From a virus, in IMG/VR virus record IMGVR_UViG_3300030419_000500, positions 1 to 21,839 of that record: DNA of 21,839 nucleotides; one strand, given 5' to 3'. The position numbers were made by a program, and so were the translations under genes. Numbering within the stretch: position 1 is the stretch's first letter; every line of letters starts with the position of its first letter. Below, one piece after another: positions 17,084 through 21,839 of the stretch. The notes under the pieces are model-generated. The model saw nothing but the letters and a program-made list of their open reading frames with translations, did no database searches and was not told where the DNA came from.

Positions 17084-17090
17084 ATTATGG
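17081..17090 (+). promoter_or_regulatory. Repeated stop/start junction TAAATTATGG (copy 3)
   Basis: This is an exact copy of the junction, between the 66-aa and 85-aa genes. Here a GGAG lies just before the stop codon (17077-17080), at normal spacing to the ATG at 17087. Confidence 0.5.
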
Positions 17091-17344
17091 GATTTGGAAT
17101 AGATATCGCTAAAGCTCGTGAACTTCATAAAGATAAAATCCGTATAGCTCGTAAACCGAAGCTAGAAGAATTAGATATTGAATTCAATAAAGCTTTAGAA
17201 ACAAGTGCAGATACCACTTCAATCGTATCTAAAAAACAAGCTTTAAGAGATGCTCCAGCAAACGCAGCTATAAATGCAGCTAAAACTACTGAGGAGCTGA
17301 AAGCTTCTTGGGATACTGATGTTCTAGGAAAAACTCCTTATTAA
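17087..17344 (+). CDS. Probable tail fiber assembly chaperone-like protein (85 aa)
   Basis: This 85-residue, probably all-helical protein contains DIAKARELHKDKIRIARKPK, then LEELDIEFNKALETSADT, KKQALRDAPANAAINAAKT and TEELKASW. The layout 'A..-H.DKIR.AR.P.LE.LD.EF..ALE......I..KKQALRDAP...AI..A.T.EELKA.W' is typical of phage tail-fiber-assembly-type proteins in many podoviruses and prophages. It follows the 66-aa gene with a TAAATTATGG junction; here a GGAG (17077-17080) gives a proper ribosome site. Its stop overlaps the next start (TAATG). A chaperone role is known for related proteins but inferred here. Confidence 0.75.
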   Translation: MGFGIDIAKARELHKDKIRIARKPKLEELDIEFNKALETSADTTSIVSKKQALRDAPANAAINAAKTTEELKASWDTDVLGKTPY

Positions 17345-17733
17345 TGATAAAAATACCTAGTGCTAACCTACCCAAGGCATTAGATATCCCTCAGTTGTAC
17401 TTTAAACCGCCTACAGCGGACGTTCCTGCCTATAAACCTATGGTTATACCTCCAGCTGATTTGGAGCGTCCTAAGGACACTGAGGCGGAACCTACAACTG
17501 AAGAGCCAGAACCACCTAAGTTAACAATTCCTGTATTAGACATACAAATGCCAATACCTGAAACAGCGGTAGTGGTAACGGCTGTAACAACAGCTGTAGT
17601 GGCAGTGGCAACCACCTCTGTTACTCAAACATTATTTGAACCAATTAAAAAGAAAGTTCAGAAGCAGTTACAAGCTAAAGTCAACAAATGGAAAGAAAAC
17701 CGGAAGAAAAAAAAGGACTCCTCGGAAAGCTAA
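17344..17733 (+). CDS. Proline-rich single-span membrane protein (129 aa), function unknown
   Basis: Residues 1-72 hold 17 prolines spread evenly (IPSANLPKALDIP, KPPTADVPAYKP, EEPEPPKLTIPVL), which suggests an extended chain. Residues 74-98 are a hydrophobic Val/Ala/Thr stretch (TAVVVTAVTTAVVAVATTSV) long enough to cross a membrane. The tail after residue 100 is strongly basic (KKKVQ...KWKENRKKKKD), which predicts a cytoplasmic C-terminus and an exported proline-rich N-terminus. Similar proline-rich ORFs occur in cyanophages, usually without a known function. It overlaps the upstream stop by one base and the downstream holin-like gene by 46 bases. It could be a lysis or envelope-interaction protein, or a minor virion component. 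Confidence 0.7.
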   Translation: MIKIPSANLPKALDIPQLYFKPPTADVPAYKPMVIPPADLERPKDTEAEPTTEEPEPPKLTIPVLDIQMPIPETAVVVTAVTTAVVAVATTSVTQTLFEPIKKKVQKQLQAKVNKWKENRKKKKDSSES

Positions 17734-17999
17734 AAGATGCTGCCGTAGATCAAGAACACCAAATCCAAATTCTCGGAACATTCGTCAGACTTGGCGTTGT
17801 TGTTTGGTCTGGATTTATTATAACTTTAAATTATGTAGAAATACCTATGGTCAAGAAATCTGGTAACTCAGATATCACGTTTGTGGCAAGTGTGTTTACG
17901 GGTGCACTTGCGACTTTTGGCTTGGCTACTGGTAATTCTAAAGATAAGGGTAACAACACACCCGTCAACTGTCCTATGGTAAAGAAAAAGGAAGTATGA
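17688..17999 (+). CDS. Two-span membrane protein, candidate holin (103 aa)
   Basis: This 103-residue protein has a charged N-terminus (MERKPEEKKGLLGKLKD) and two predicted membrane spans. The first is near residues 31-50 (TFVRLGVVVWSGFIITLNYV) and the second near 62-81 (DITFVASVFTGALATFGLAT). A short basic tail follows (PMVKKKEV). The size and topology fit a class II holin such as T7 gp17.5, and the position after the fiber genes and before the terminase also matches T7 17.5. Similar ORFs recur in cyanophage podoviruses. The start lies inside the previous gene, and the stop forms an ATGA overlap with the next. No experimental support can be read from sequence, and an endolysin partner is not in this window. 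Confidence 0.65.
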   Translation: MERKPEEKKGLLGKLKDAAVDQEHQIQILGTFVRLGVVVWSGFIITLNYVEIPMVKKSGNSDITFVASVFTGALATFGLATGNSKDKGNNTPVNCPMVKKKEV

Positions 18000-18367
18000 A
18001 GAAATGGCTATTACTCTTCCTACTAGCATCACCCATGGTAGCGAGAGCCGAATTAGTGACTCCCCAATTCACCCAGGGGTCGATGAATTCAACAACGACA
18101 ACTCAACAGGATATAGAAGAAGATATAACGATCACCAAGTATGGTTCAGTTCTAAGCTCGTGGAGTGGAGAGAATATTACACATACTTCAGCAACTTCTG
18201 GAGGAATAGTAGATTCAGATTCAGTATTCACGATCCATACAGTAGGAGACCCATTCACTCTAGAAATAACAACCAGAGCAGCAACTCAAGTACTAGAAAC
18301 ACAGGAAATCGAAAGAACTATCGAAACTACTGCTACTACTACCTCGCTCTCTGTCTTCTCTCAATAG
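17996..18367 (+). CDS. Secreted Thr/Ser-rich protein (123 aa), function unknown
   Basis: The N-terminus MKKWLLLFLLASPMVARA is a textbook Sec signal peptide, with probable cleavage after residue 18. The mature part of about 105 residues is rich in Thr and Ser, with ELVTPQFTQGSMNSTTTTQQ, GSVLSSWSGENITHT, FTLEITTRAATQVLETQEIE and a terminal ATTTSLSVFSQ. I recall similar secreted ORFs beside the same neighbours in cyanophage genomes, with no assigned role. The start has an AAGGAAG just upstream and overlaps the holin-like stop (ATGA). From 18004 onward it shares DNA with another open frame, which carries the next gene. It is probably periplasmic or envelope-located. A lysis role is possible from context but unproven. 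Confidence 0.72.
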   Translation: MKKWLLLFLLASPMVARAELVTPQFTQGSMNSTTTTQQDIEEDITITKYGSVLSSWSGENITHTSATSGGIVDSDSVFTIHTVGDPFTLEITTRAATQVLETQEIERTIETTATTTSLSVFSQ

Positions 18368-18915
18368 GTTTACCTGTTCGTGCAGAACCAGAAGTACAGA
18401 ATACCTCAAATCCAGTTGCTGCTGCTACTGGTAACGTTACAAACCAAGCTGTACAATTTCAAAACAATGGAGCACCCAGTAGACAAATAATGGGTCCGAA
18501 TATTAGTTGTAATGGTAGTACTATGACATTCTCCCCGTTTTATATGGGGAATCATACTACTCCATTCGATGAGAATATGGATCAATCTAGCTATACTGTA
18601 GCTGAAAACTGGGGTTTCCAAATTAATTTTATGGTTCCATTAGATGGATCTATTGTAGAAAGATGTAAATCAATAGCAGCCAGGCAGGAAGCTAAGATGG
18701 CTCTAGACTATGAATTAGTTAGAGCTAAGGAATGTGCAAACCTTCAACAAAAAGGTTTTATGATAGTGCCTGGAAGCCGTGTATATAAAATGTGTAGTGA
18801 CATCATTCCTATATCTACATACCTCAAAGCACAAGCTAAAGTCCAAGCTTGTAAGGAACCACCTAAGCCTTGGTGGAAACCATGGCATAAATCTCAACCC
18901 AAATGTAAATCATGA
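18004..18915 (+). CDS. Exported cysteine-containing protein, start unresolved (open frame shown)
   Basis: The coding signal in this frame is convincing from about 18340. A hydrophobic segment LALCLLSIGLPVRA (residues 114-127 counted from 18004) looks like a signal peptide cut before EPEVQ. A mature domain follows with NVTNQAVQFQNNGAPSRQ, MGPNISCNGSTMTFSPFYMG and WGFQINFMVPLDGS. Six cysteines (169, 221, 244, 264, 283, 301) suit an exported, disulfide-bonded protein. The tail is PPKPWWKPWHKSQPKCKS. Related ORFs accompany the preceding gene in cyanophages. In-frame starts are ATG 18004, GTG 18160 and ATG 18490; none sits just before the signal-like segment. The first 360 bases overlap the preceding gene in another frame. 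The stop overlaps the 51-codon gene (ATGA). Confidence 0.65.
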   Translation: MAITLPTSITHGSESRISDSPIHPGVDEFNNDNSTGYRRRYNDHQVWFSSKLVEWREYYTYFSNFWRNSRFRFSIHDPYSRRPIHSRNNNQSSNSSTRNTGNRKNYRNYCYYYLALCLLSIGLPVRAEPEVQNTSNPVAAATGNVTNQAVQFQNNGAPSRQIMGPNISCNGSTMTFSPFYMGNHTTPFDENMDQSSYTVAENWGFQINFMVPLDGSIVERCKSIAARQEAKMALDYELVRAKECANLQQKGFMIVPGSRVYKMCSDIIPISTYLKAQAKVQACKEPPKPWWKPWHKSQPKCKS

Positions 18916-19067
18916 TCGTACTTATTAAACCCATCCTTTTCGCCTTTTTAAAGTCAGATTCAGTTAAAAAGCTTGTAATAGATTTATTAGAAGCATATGT
19001 TGCTAGAACTGATAATAAGCTAGACGATCAAGCACTTAAGATTGTAAAAGAAAAACTATTCTCATAA
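18912..19067 (+). CDS. Short conserved-looking protein (51 aa) between exported protein and small terminase
   Basis: ATG at 18912 opens a 51-codon frame, MIVLIKPILFAFLKSDSVKK then LVIDLLEAYVARTDNKLDDQ and ALKIVKEKLFS. It overlaps the upstream stop as ATGA (18912-18915) and its own stop overlaps the small terminase start as TAATG (19065-19069). It therefore fills the space exactly, which supports it being real. The N-terminus is hydrophobic (ILFAFL). The rest is an amphipathic helical region with alternating charges, so it may sit on a membrane. I recall very similar tiny ORFs at this place in cyanophages, without a known function. Confidence 0.78.
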   Translation: MIVLIKPILFAFLKSDSVKKLVIDLLEAYVARTDNKLDDQALKIVKEKLFS

Positions 19068-19315
19068 TGGCTAAAGCCACAGAAGAGCAGTTTAATGAAC
19101 TGCATAACCTCGTCACCACCGAATTCCTTAAAAGGGTTAAGGGTGGCGAGGCTACCACACAAGATCTCAAAGCAGCCTGTGACTGGTTAAAGACAAATGA
19201 TATAAGTGGTGTTGCTTATAATGGTAATGCCTTAGATAAATTATCTAAAATTATCCCCAAAGTTGATCCTGAACTTGTAGCGAGGAGAATGAATGGCAAG
19301 CCAGTCTACCGCTGA
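19067..19315 (+). CDS. terS: Small terminase subunit (DNA maturase A, T7 gp18-like)
   Basis: At 82 residues this is near T7 gp18 (89 aa). The sequence EEQFNELHNLVTTEFLKRVK, then GEATTQDLKAACDWLKTNDISGVAY and VDPELVARRMNG, matches the podovirus small terminase pattern: short helices with the conserved 'DLKAACDWLKTNDI' stretch. The small subunit recognises phage DNA and brings it to the large ATPase subunit. The start overlaps the 51-aa gene stop (TAATG) and the 3' end overlaps the next gene by 23 bases. The coding DNA near 19108-19151 has an unusually GC-rich run that could form a strong hairpin. The large subunit is not adjacent but about 2 kb downstream. Confidence 0.85.
   Translation: MAKATEEQFNELHNLVTTEFLKRVKGGEATTQDLKAACDWLKTNDISGVAYNGNALDKLSKIIPKVDPELVARRMNGKPVYR
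19108..19151 (+). other. GC-rich inverted repeat inside the small terminase gene
   Basis: CCTCGTCACC (19108-19117) pairs with GGTGGCGAGG (19142-19151), giving a 10-bp stem with one G-U pair in RNA and a 24-base loop. No U-run follows, so it is not an intrinsic terminator. It stands out in an AT-rich region, but it is also made of sensible codons and may be chance. Confidence 0.45.
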
Positions 19316-19550
19316 ATACTATAGGAATAATCCTAAAGCCAGAAAAAAGCGTATTGAACAACAGAAACGCTATAATAAGACTCGAAATGGAGCAAGGATA
19401 GCTCGTGAAGCTACTCGTTTAAATCGTAAACTCGGCACTTACGGTAATGGAGACGGATTAGATTCTGCTCACTACAAAGGTAGTAGAACCGATGGTCGCC
19501 CACAAAGTCAATCTACTAATCGTAGAAGCCGTCTCAAAATTAACAAATAG
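19293..19550 (+). CDS. Small basic protein (85 aa), possibly nucleic-acid-binding
   Basis: This 85-residue protein is strongly basic: by my count 23 Lys/Arg (27 percent). It opens STAEYYRNNPKARKKRIEQQ, continues with a basic helical section (KRYNKTRNGARIAREATRLN), then GTYGNGDGLDSAHYKGS and a basic tail, STNRRSRLKINK. The 'YYRxNPxARKKR...NRKLGTYGNGDGxDxSH...QSxxxNRxR' pattern is familiar from short phage ORFs near terminase and structural genes, which have no firm function. No metal-binding or catalytic set is clear; His60 in SAHYKG is the only histidine. The start lies within the small terminase gene with AGCGAGGAGA about 10 bases before it. Binding DNA or RNA is inferred from charge. Confidence 0.72.
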   Translation: MASQSTAEYYRNNPKARKKRIEQQKRYNKTRNGARIAREATRLNRKLGTYGNGDGLDSAHYKGSRTDGRPQSQSTNRRSRLKINK

Positions 19551-19558
19551 GAATTATT

Positions 19559-20158
19559 ATGTCATTACTTGGTCCTCTTCCTAATAAGAAGAAAAAAACA
19601 AAAAGAGATTCTATTGGTCGTAAAAAACGCTCAAAGTCTAAGTCATCTATGTCTCGTTTAGGACTTAATACTTCTGAATCTCTTATTAATAAAACTGATA
19701 AAACAAAACTTAAAATCCCTAAACTTAAGTCTAAGACAACAGTTAAGTCTAAGATAAAAGCACCTAAGCAGACTCAGAAAGATAAAGATGATGCAAGAAA
19801 AGAATCTGAATTAGCAAGTTTATTCAAGAAGAGACCTGAAGGTGGTTATTCTAAATCTAATACCAAAGATCCTGGTCCAGGTGTAAATCCAAAGACAGGT
19901 AAAAAAAGAACAGCTACTCTTGAAGAAGATAGGAAAACAAATAAATCTAAGCCTAAGAAAAAGAAGAAGTCTGAGATGAATAAAGAAGAGTGGTTGAAAG
20001 CAACTCGTAATAGTCCAGCAGCTAAAGCAGGATTCGATCCAGAAGAACGTTGGGAGCAACAGCAAAAACATCGTAAATGGAAAGCAGATAGAGCAGCTGG
20101 GAAACATCGTAAGAAGAACCTAACTAATGCAGAGAAGTTAAAACTTCGCAGGAGGTAA
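19559..20158 (+). CDS. Very lysine-rich basic protein (199 aa), unknown function
   Basis: My hand count gives 49 Lys and 16 Arg in 199 residues (33 percent) against about 22 acidic residues, a net charge near +43. Repeated short Lys/Ser/Thr blocks (KKKKTKRDSIGRKKRSKSKS, KLKIPKLKSKTTVKSKIK, NKSKPKKKKKSEM) resemble disordered histone-H1-like tails. The only segment likely to fold is near residues 139-182, NKEEWLKATRNSP then PEERWEQQQKHRKWKADRAA. A ribosome site AGGAATTATT lies just upstream of the ATG, 8 bases after the previous stop. Plausible roles are DNA condensation, capsid-interior charge balance or a packaging accessory; none is shown. The charged opposite-strand frames beneath it are shadows of the biased composition. 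Confidence 0.75.
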   Translation: MSLLGPLPNKKKKTKRDSIGRKKRSKSKSSMSRLGLNTSESLINKTDKTKLKIPKLKSKTTVKSKIKAPKQTQKDKDDARKESELASLFKKRPEGGYSKSNTKDPGPGVNPKTGKKRTATLEEDRKTNKSKPKKKKKSEMNKEEWLKATRNSPAAKAGFDPEERWEQQQKHRKWKADRAAGKHRKKNLTNAEKLKLRRR

Positions 20159-20161
20159 TCC

Positions 20162-21364
20162 ATGTTAAAACCTGTATTAAGTCAAGGGTTAAAAATGTTA
20201 ACCAAAAGTATGAGTAAAAAAGCTGTAGCGGAAACTACTCAAATTATTGGTAAACAGACTATGGAACAGATGGGTGATTTAGTTATTAAAAACCCTGAAA
20301 GACTTGGATATGTTGTTGAAGCTGTTAATAAAAGAAATTTTAAAGCTTTAAATGAGTTACAACAAGAAGCTGCAAACAATGCTTTTAATAGCCGTTCAGC
20401 TGCTTTAAAAGAGAATTTTATTAGCGGTAATCAGAACTTAGATTGGGTAACACATACTAGTTCTCCATTAGGTAAAAAAGGTATGAGAAAAAATCTCAAA
20501 TCTTTTGGGTATAGTCAACGTCAGATAGATCCATCAATAGCTCCAAAAGAGATACAAAATAGATGGGATCAAGAAATGGGTAGTAGGACTTGGGATGGAG
20601 AAGAACAATTAGTTGTATCTGGAGGATCTACACCAACTAAAGCTTCGGATATTTCTGTAGAAGGTCAAAGACCTCTTCAACTTCAAGATAAATCTAAAAA
20701 TCAGGCACGTAAGAGATCTAATCAAAAGAATATTAGAGATCCTCATGCATTTACGTCGCCTGAAGCAGCAGATAATTTCAAAAAGTTAGATGCAGAAGCT
20801 AAAGCAGCTAGTAGAAAATTACAAGAAGAAGCAAAAGCTAGAGGTGAAACTGTACGAGCTGGAGAACAGTTAGTACATGTTGAGCATGATATCGCTTTAA
20901 GAGCAAAAGGTCATTGGGATCGTGTAGGTTATAAAGGTAATGATCCTGGTAATTTATTTGTACAATATGATGCAGATGCTAGACAATTTAAAGATAATAT
21001 AGAAAATTGGTTATATCCAAAATCTAAAACTTTAGGTATTCGAACTGATAAAACTAACATGAGAGATTTAATCATATTTGATGTTAATACAGGTGAACAA
21101 ATTACAGTAATTAAAATGCCAGATGATTTTACTAAAGCTATGTCTGGAATACCTCAAGAAATAAAAAATCTTCTAAAAGAACTTGCTGCCAAAGCTAAAC
21201 GTAAATCTAAAGTAACTAAATATAATACTGGAATACTACATTCTCCTATAGATGAAAATACAGATCCAGCATTTGCTAGTGTTGTCAATCAGTTGAAAGA
21301 TAATCCTAATGCATTTGATAGATCTGGAATGGGTGGTAGAACTTATATATCAGATAGAGACTAA
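20162..21364 (+). CDS. 400-aa protein with HNH-like motif, upstream of large terminase
   Basis: I do not recognise the whole protein. Residues 1-235 are helical and polar, with a Lys/Arg/Gln-rich section at about 175-230. Residues 238-278 read like an HNH nuclease core: VHVEHDIALRAKGHWDR, then YKGNDPGNLFVQYDADARQF and KD. This gives H242, N264 and K277 in HNH-like spacing ('EH-I...DPGNL...R.FKD'). The usual final His is Ala or Asp here, so activity is uncertain. The C-terminal part has MRDLIIFDVNTGEQITVIKM. A GGAGGT (20151-20156) lies 5 bases before the ATG. The stop overlaps the large terminase start (TAATG). HNH genes beside terminases are common in other phages, which supports but does not prove the reading. 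Confidence 0.7.
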   Translation: MLKPVLSQGLKMLTKSMSKKAVAETTQIIGKQTMEQMGDLVIKNPERLGYVVEAVNKRNFKALNELQQEAANNAFNSRSAALKENFISGNQNLDWVTHTSSPLGKKGMRKNLKSFGYSQRQIDPSIAPKEIQNRWDQEMGSRTWDGEEQLVVSGGSTPTKASDISVEGQRPLQLQDKSKNQARKRSNQKNIRDPHAFTSPEAADNFKKLDAEAKAASRKLQEEAKARGETVRAGEQLVHVEHDIALRAKGHWDRVGYKGNDPGNLFVQYDADARQFKDNIENWLYPKSKTLGIRTDKTNMRDLIIFDVNTGEQITVIKMPDDFTKAMSGIPQEIKNLLKELAAKAKRKSKVTKYNTGILHSPIDENTDPAFASVVNQLKDNPNAFDRSGMGGRTYISDRD

Positions 21365-21839
21365 TGACAGACGTAGTAACCGCCTTACAAGAAGATTTCA
21401 AGCTTTTCCTACAAGCTTTGTGGGACCAGCTTGATCTTCCGTCCCCTACAAGAGCACAATATGCAATCGCAGACTATCTTCAATATGGACCTAAACGTCT
21501 TCAAATTCAAGCTTTCCGTGGTGTTGGAAAGTCTTGGATCACAGGAGCCTTCGTCCTCTGGACTCTCTTTAAAGATCCTGAAAAGAAAATAATGATAATT
21601 TCTGCCTCTAAAGAGAGAGCAGACAACATGTCCATTTTCCTACAGAAACTTATTATTGAAACCCCATGGCTAAATCATCTTCGCCCGAAAGCAGACGATT
21701 CTCGCTGGAGTCGCATCAGCTTCGACGTAAACTGTTCTCCTCACCAAGCGCCAAGCGTAAAGTCGGTGGGCATAACTGGACAGCTAACAGGAAGTCGCGC
21801 AGATTTGATGATTTTGGACGACATAGAGGTACCTGGAAA
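21364..21839 (+). CDS. terL: Large terminase subunit (DNA maturase B, T7 gp19-like), 3' partial
   Basis: The frame runs from ATG 21364 off the right edge (158 complete codons). It starts MTDVVTALQEDFKLFLQALW, and residues 28-34 (PTRAQYA) fit the expected adenine-binding Q-motif region. Walker A is AFRGVGKSW (residues 50-58). Walker B with its acidic pair is LMILDDIE (148-155). Between them, MIISASKERADNMSIFLQKL is the conserved helix after strand 2, and SVGITGQLTGSRADLMI leads into Walker B. Together these identify the packaging motor ATPase of T7-type phages; the nuclease domain is beyond the window. The start overlaps the previous stop (TAATG). Third-position G/C is higher than in the upstream gene. 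Confidence 0.96.
   Translation, partial: MTDVVTALQEDFKLFLQALWDQLDLPSPTRAQYAIADYLQYGPKRLQIQAFRGVGKSWITGAFVLWTLFKDPEKKIMIISASKERADNMSIFLQKLIIETPWLNHLRPKADDSRWSRISFDVNCSPHQAPSVKSVGITGQLTGSRADLMILDDIEVPG

Noticed and set aside
17636-17866. 76-codon + strand frame overlapping the proline-rich and holin-like genes
   Set aside because: Its Arg/Lys/Ser-rich composition is what a shifted reading of the basic tail gives; both overlapping frames have better gene features.
18302-18367. Classical -1 slippery heptamer joining the two overlapping secreted ORFs
   Set aside because: No X XXY YYZ sequence is present in the correct frame and no clear downstream structure was seen, so frameshifting is kept only as one of several possibilities.
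18328-18390. Lipobox making the second exported protein an Rz1-like outer membrane lipoprotein
   Set aside because: The Cys in LALC is preceded by Leu rather than Gly, Ala or Ser, and a better Sec cleavage site (VRA before EP) follows; the protein is also far longer than Rz1.
1-21839. T7-type phage promoters, intrinsic terminators, tRNA genes or an attachment site
   Set aside because: Reading through by eye, I found no match to the T7 promoter core, no stem followed by a U-run at gene ends, and no tRNA-like sequence; gene spacing is too tight for most of these.

Overview
The window reads as about 22 kb of the late (virion structure, lysis and packaging) arm of a T7-like podovirus. Every convincing gene is on the + strand, with almost no intergenic space. 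The order matches T7 genes 12 to 19: tail tubular protein B, the four internal virion (ejection) proteins, a tail fiber with the T7-type N-terminal anchor, small and large terminase. The AT-rich codon use, the fiber modules and the small accessory ORFs look most like marine cyanophage podoviruses (Prochlorococcus/Synechococcus phages) or close uncultured relatives. The host assignment is inference from family resemblance, because no host gene or integration site is present.

Region 1 (1-10886): a tail nozzle protein (gp12-like, 5' end outside the window, with two apparent inserted beta-rich modules), a small gp13-like GNAT-fold protein, then gp14-, gp15- and gp16-like ejection proteins. The gp16-like protein carries an EF-hand-like calcium-loop motif. 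Region 2 (10887-17344): an adhesion cassette. It holds one anchored tail fiber with a long degenerate repeat tract, four further fiber-like ORFs that lack the anchor (one with an S74 auto-cleaving chaperone), and a pair of small ORFs resembling tail-fiber assembly chaperones.

Region 3 (17344-19067): five small, overlapping ORFs. Four encode membrane or exported products: a proline-rich single-span protein, a two-span holin-like protein, and two signal-peptide proteins encoded largely in overlapping frames. The fifth is a 51-codon gene tied to its neighbours by overlapping stop/start codons. No endolysin or classical spanin is visible. Region 4 (19067-21839): small terminase, three ORFs (two extremely basic, one with an HNH-like motif) and the start of the large terminase, cut by the window end.

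The genes fit one long late transcript: build the nozzle, load the ejection proteins, attach fibers, lyse, package. I found no tRNA, CRISPR array, IS element, convincing promoter or intrinsic terminator, and no gap over 300 bases without a gene. The most unusual points are the overprinted pair of secreted proteins whose second member lacks an obvious start codon, the array of unanchored fiber genes with a repeated stop/start junction, and the HNH-like and very basic ORFs between the terminase subunits.
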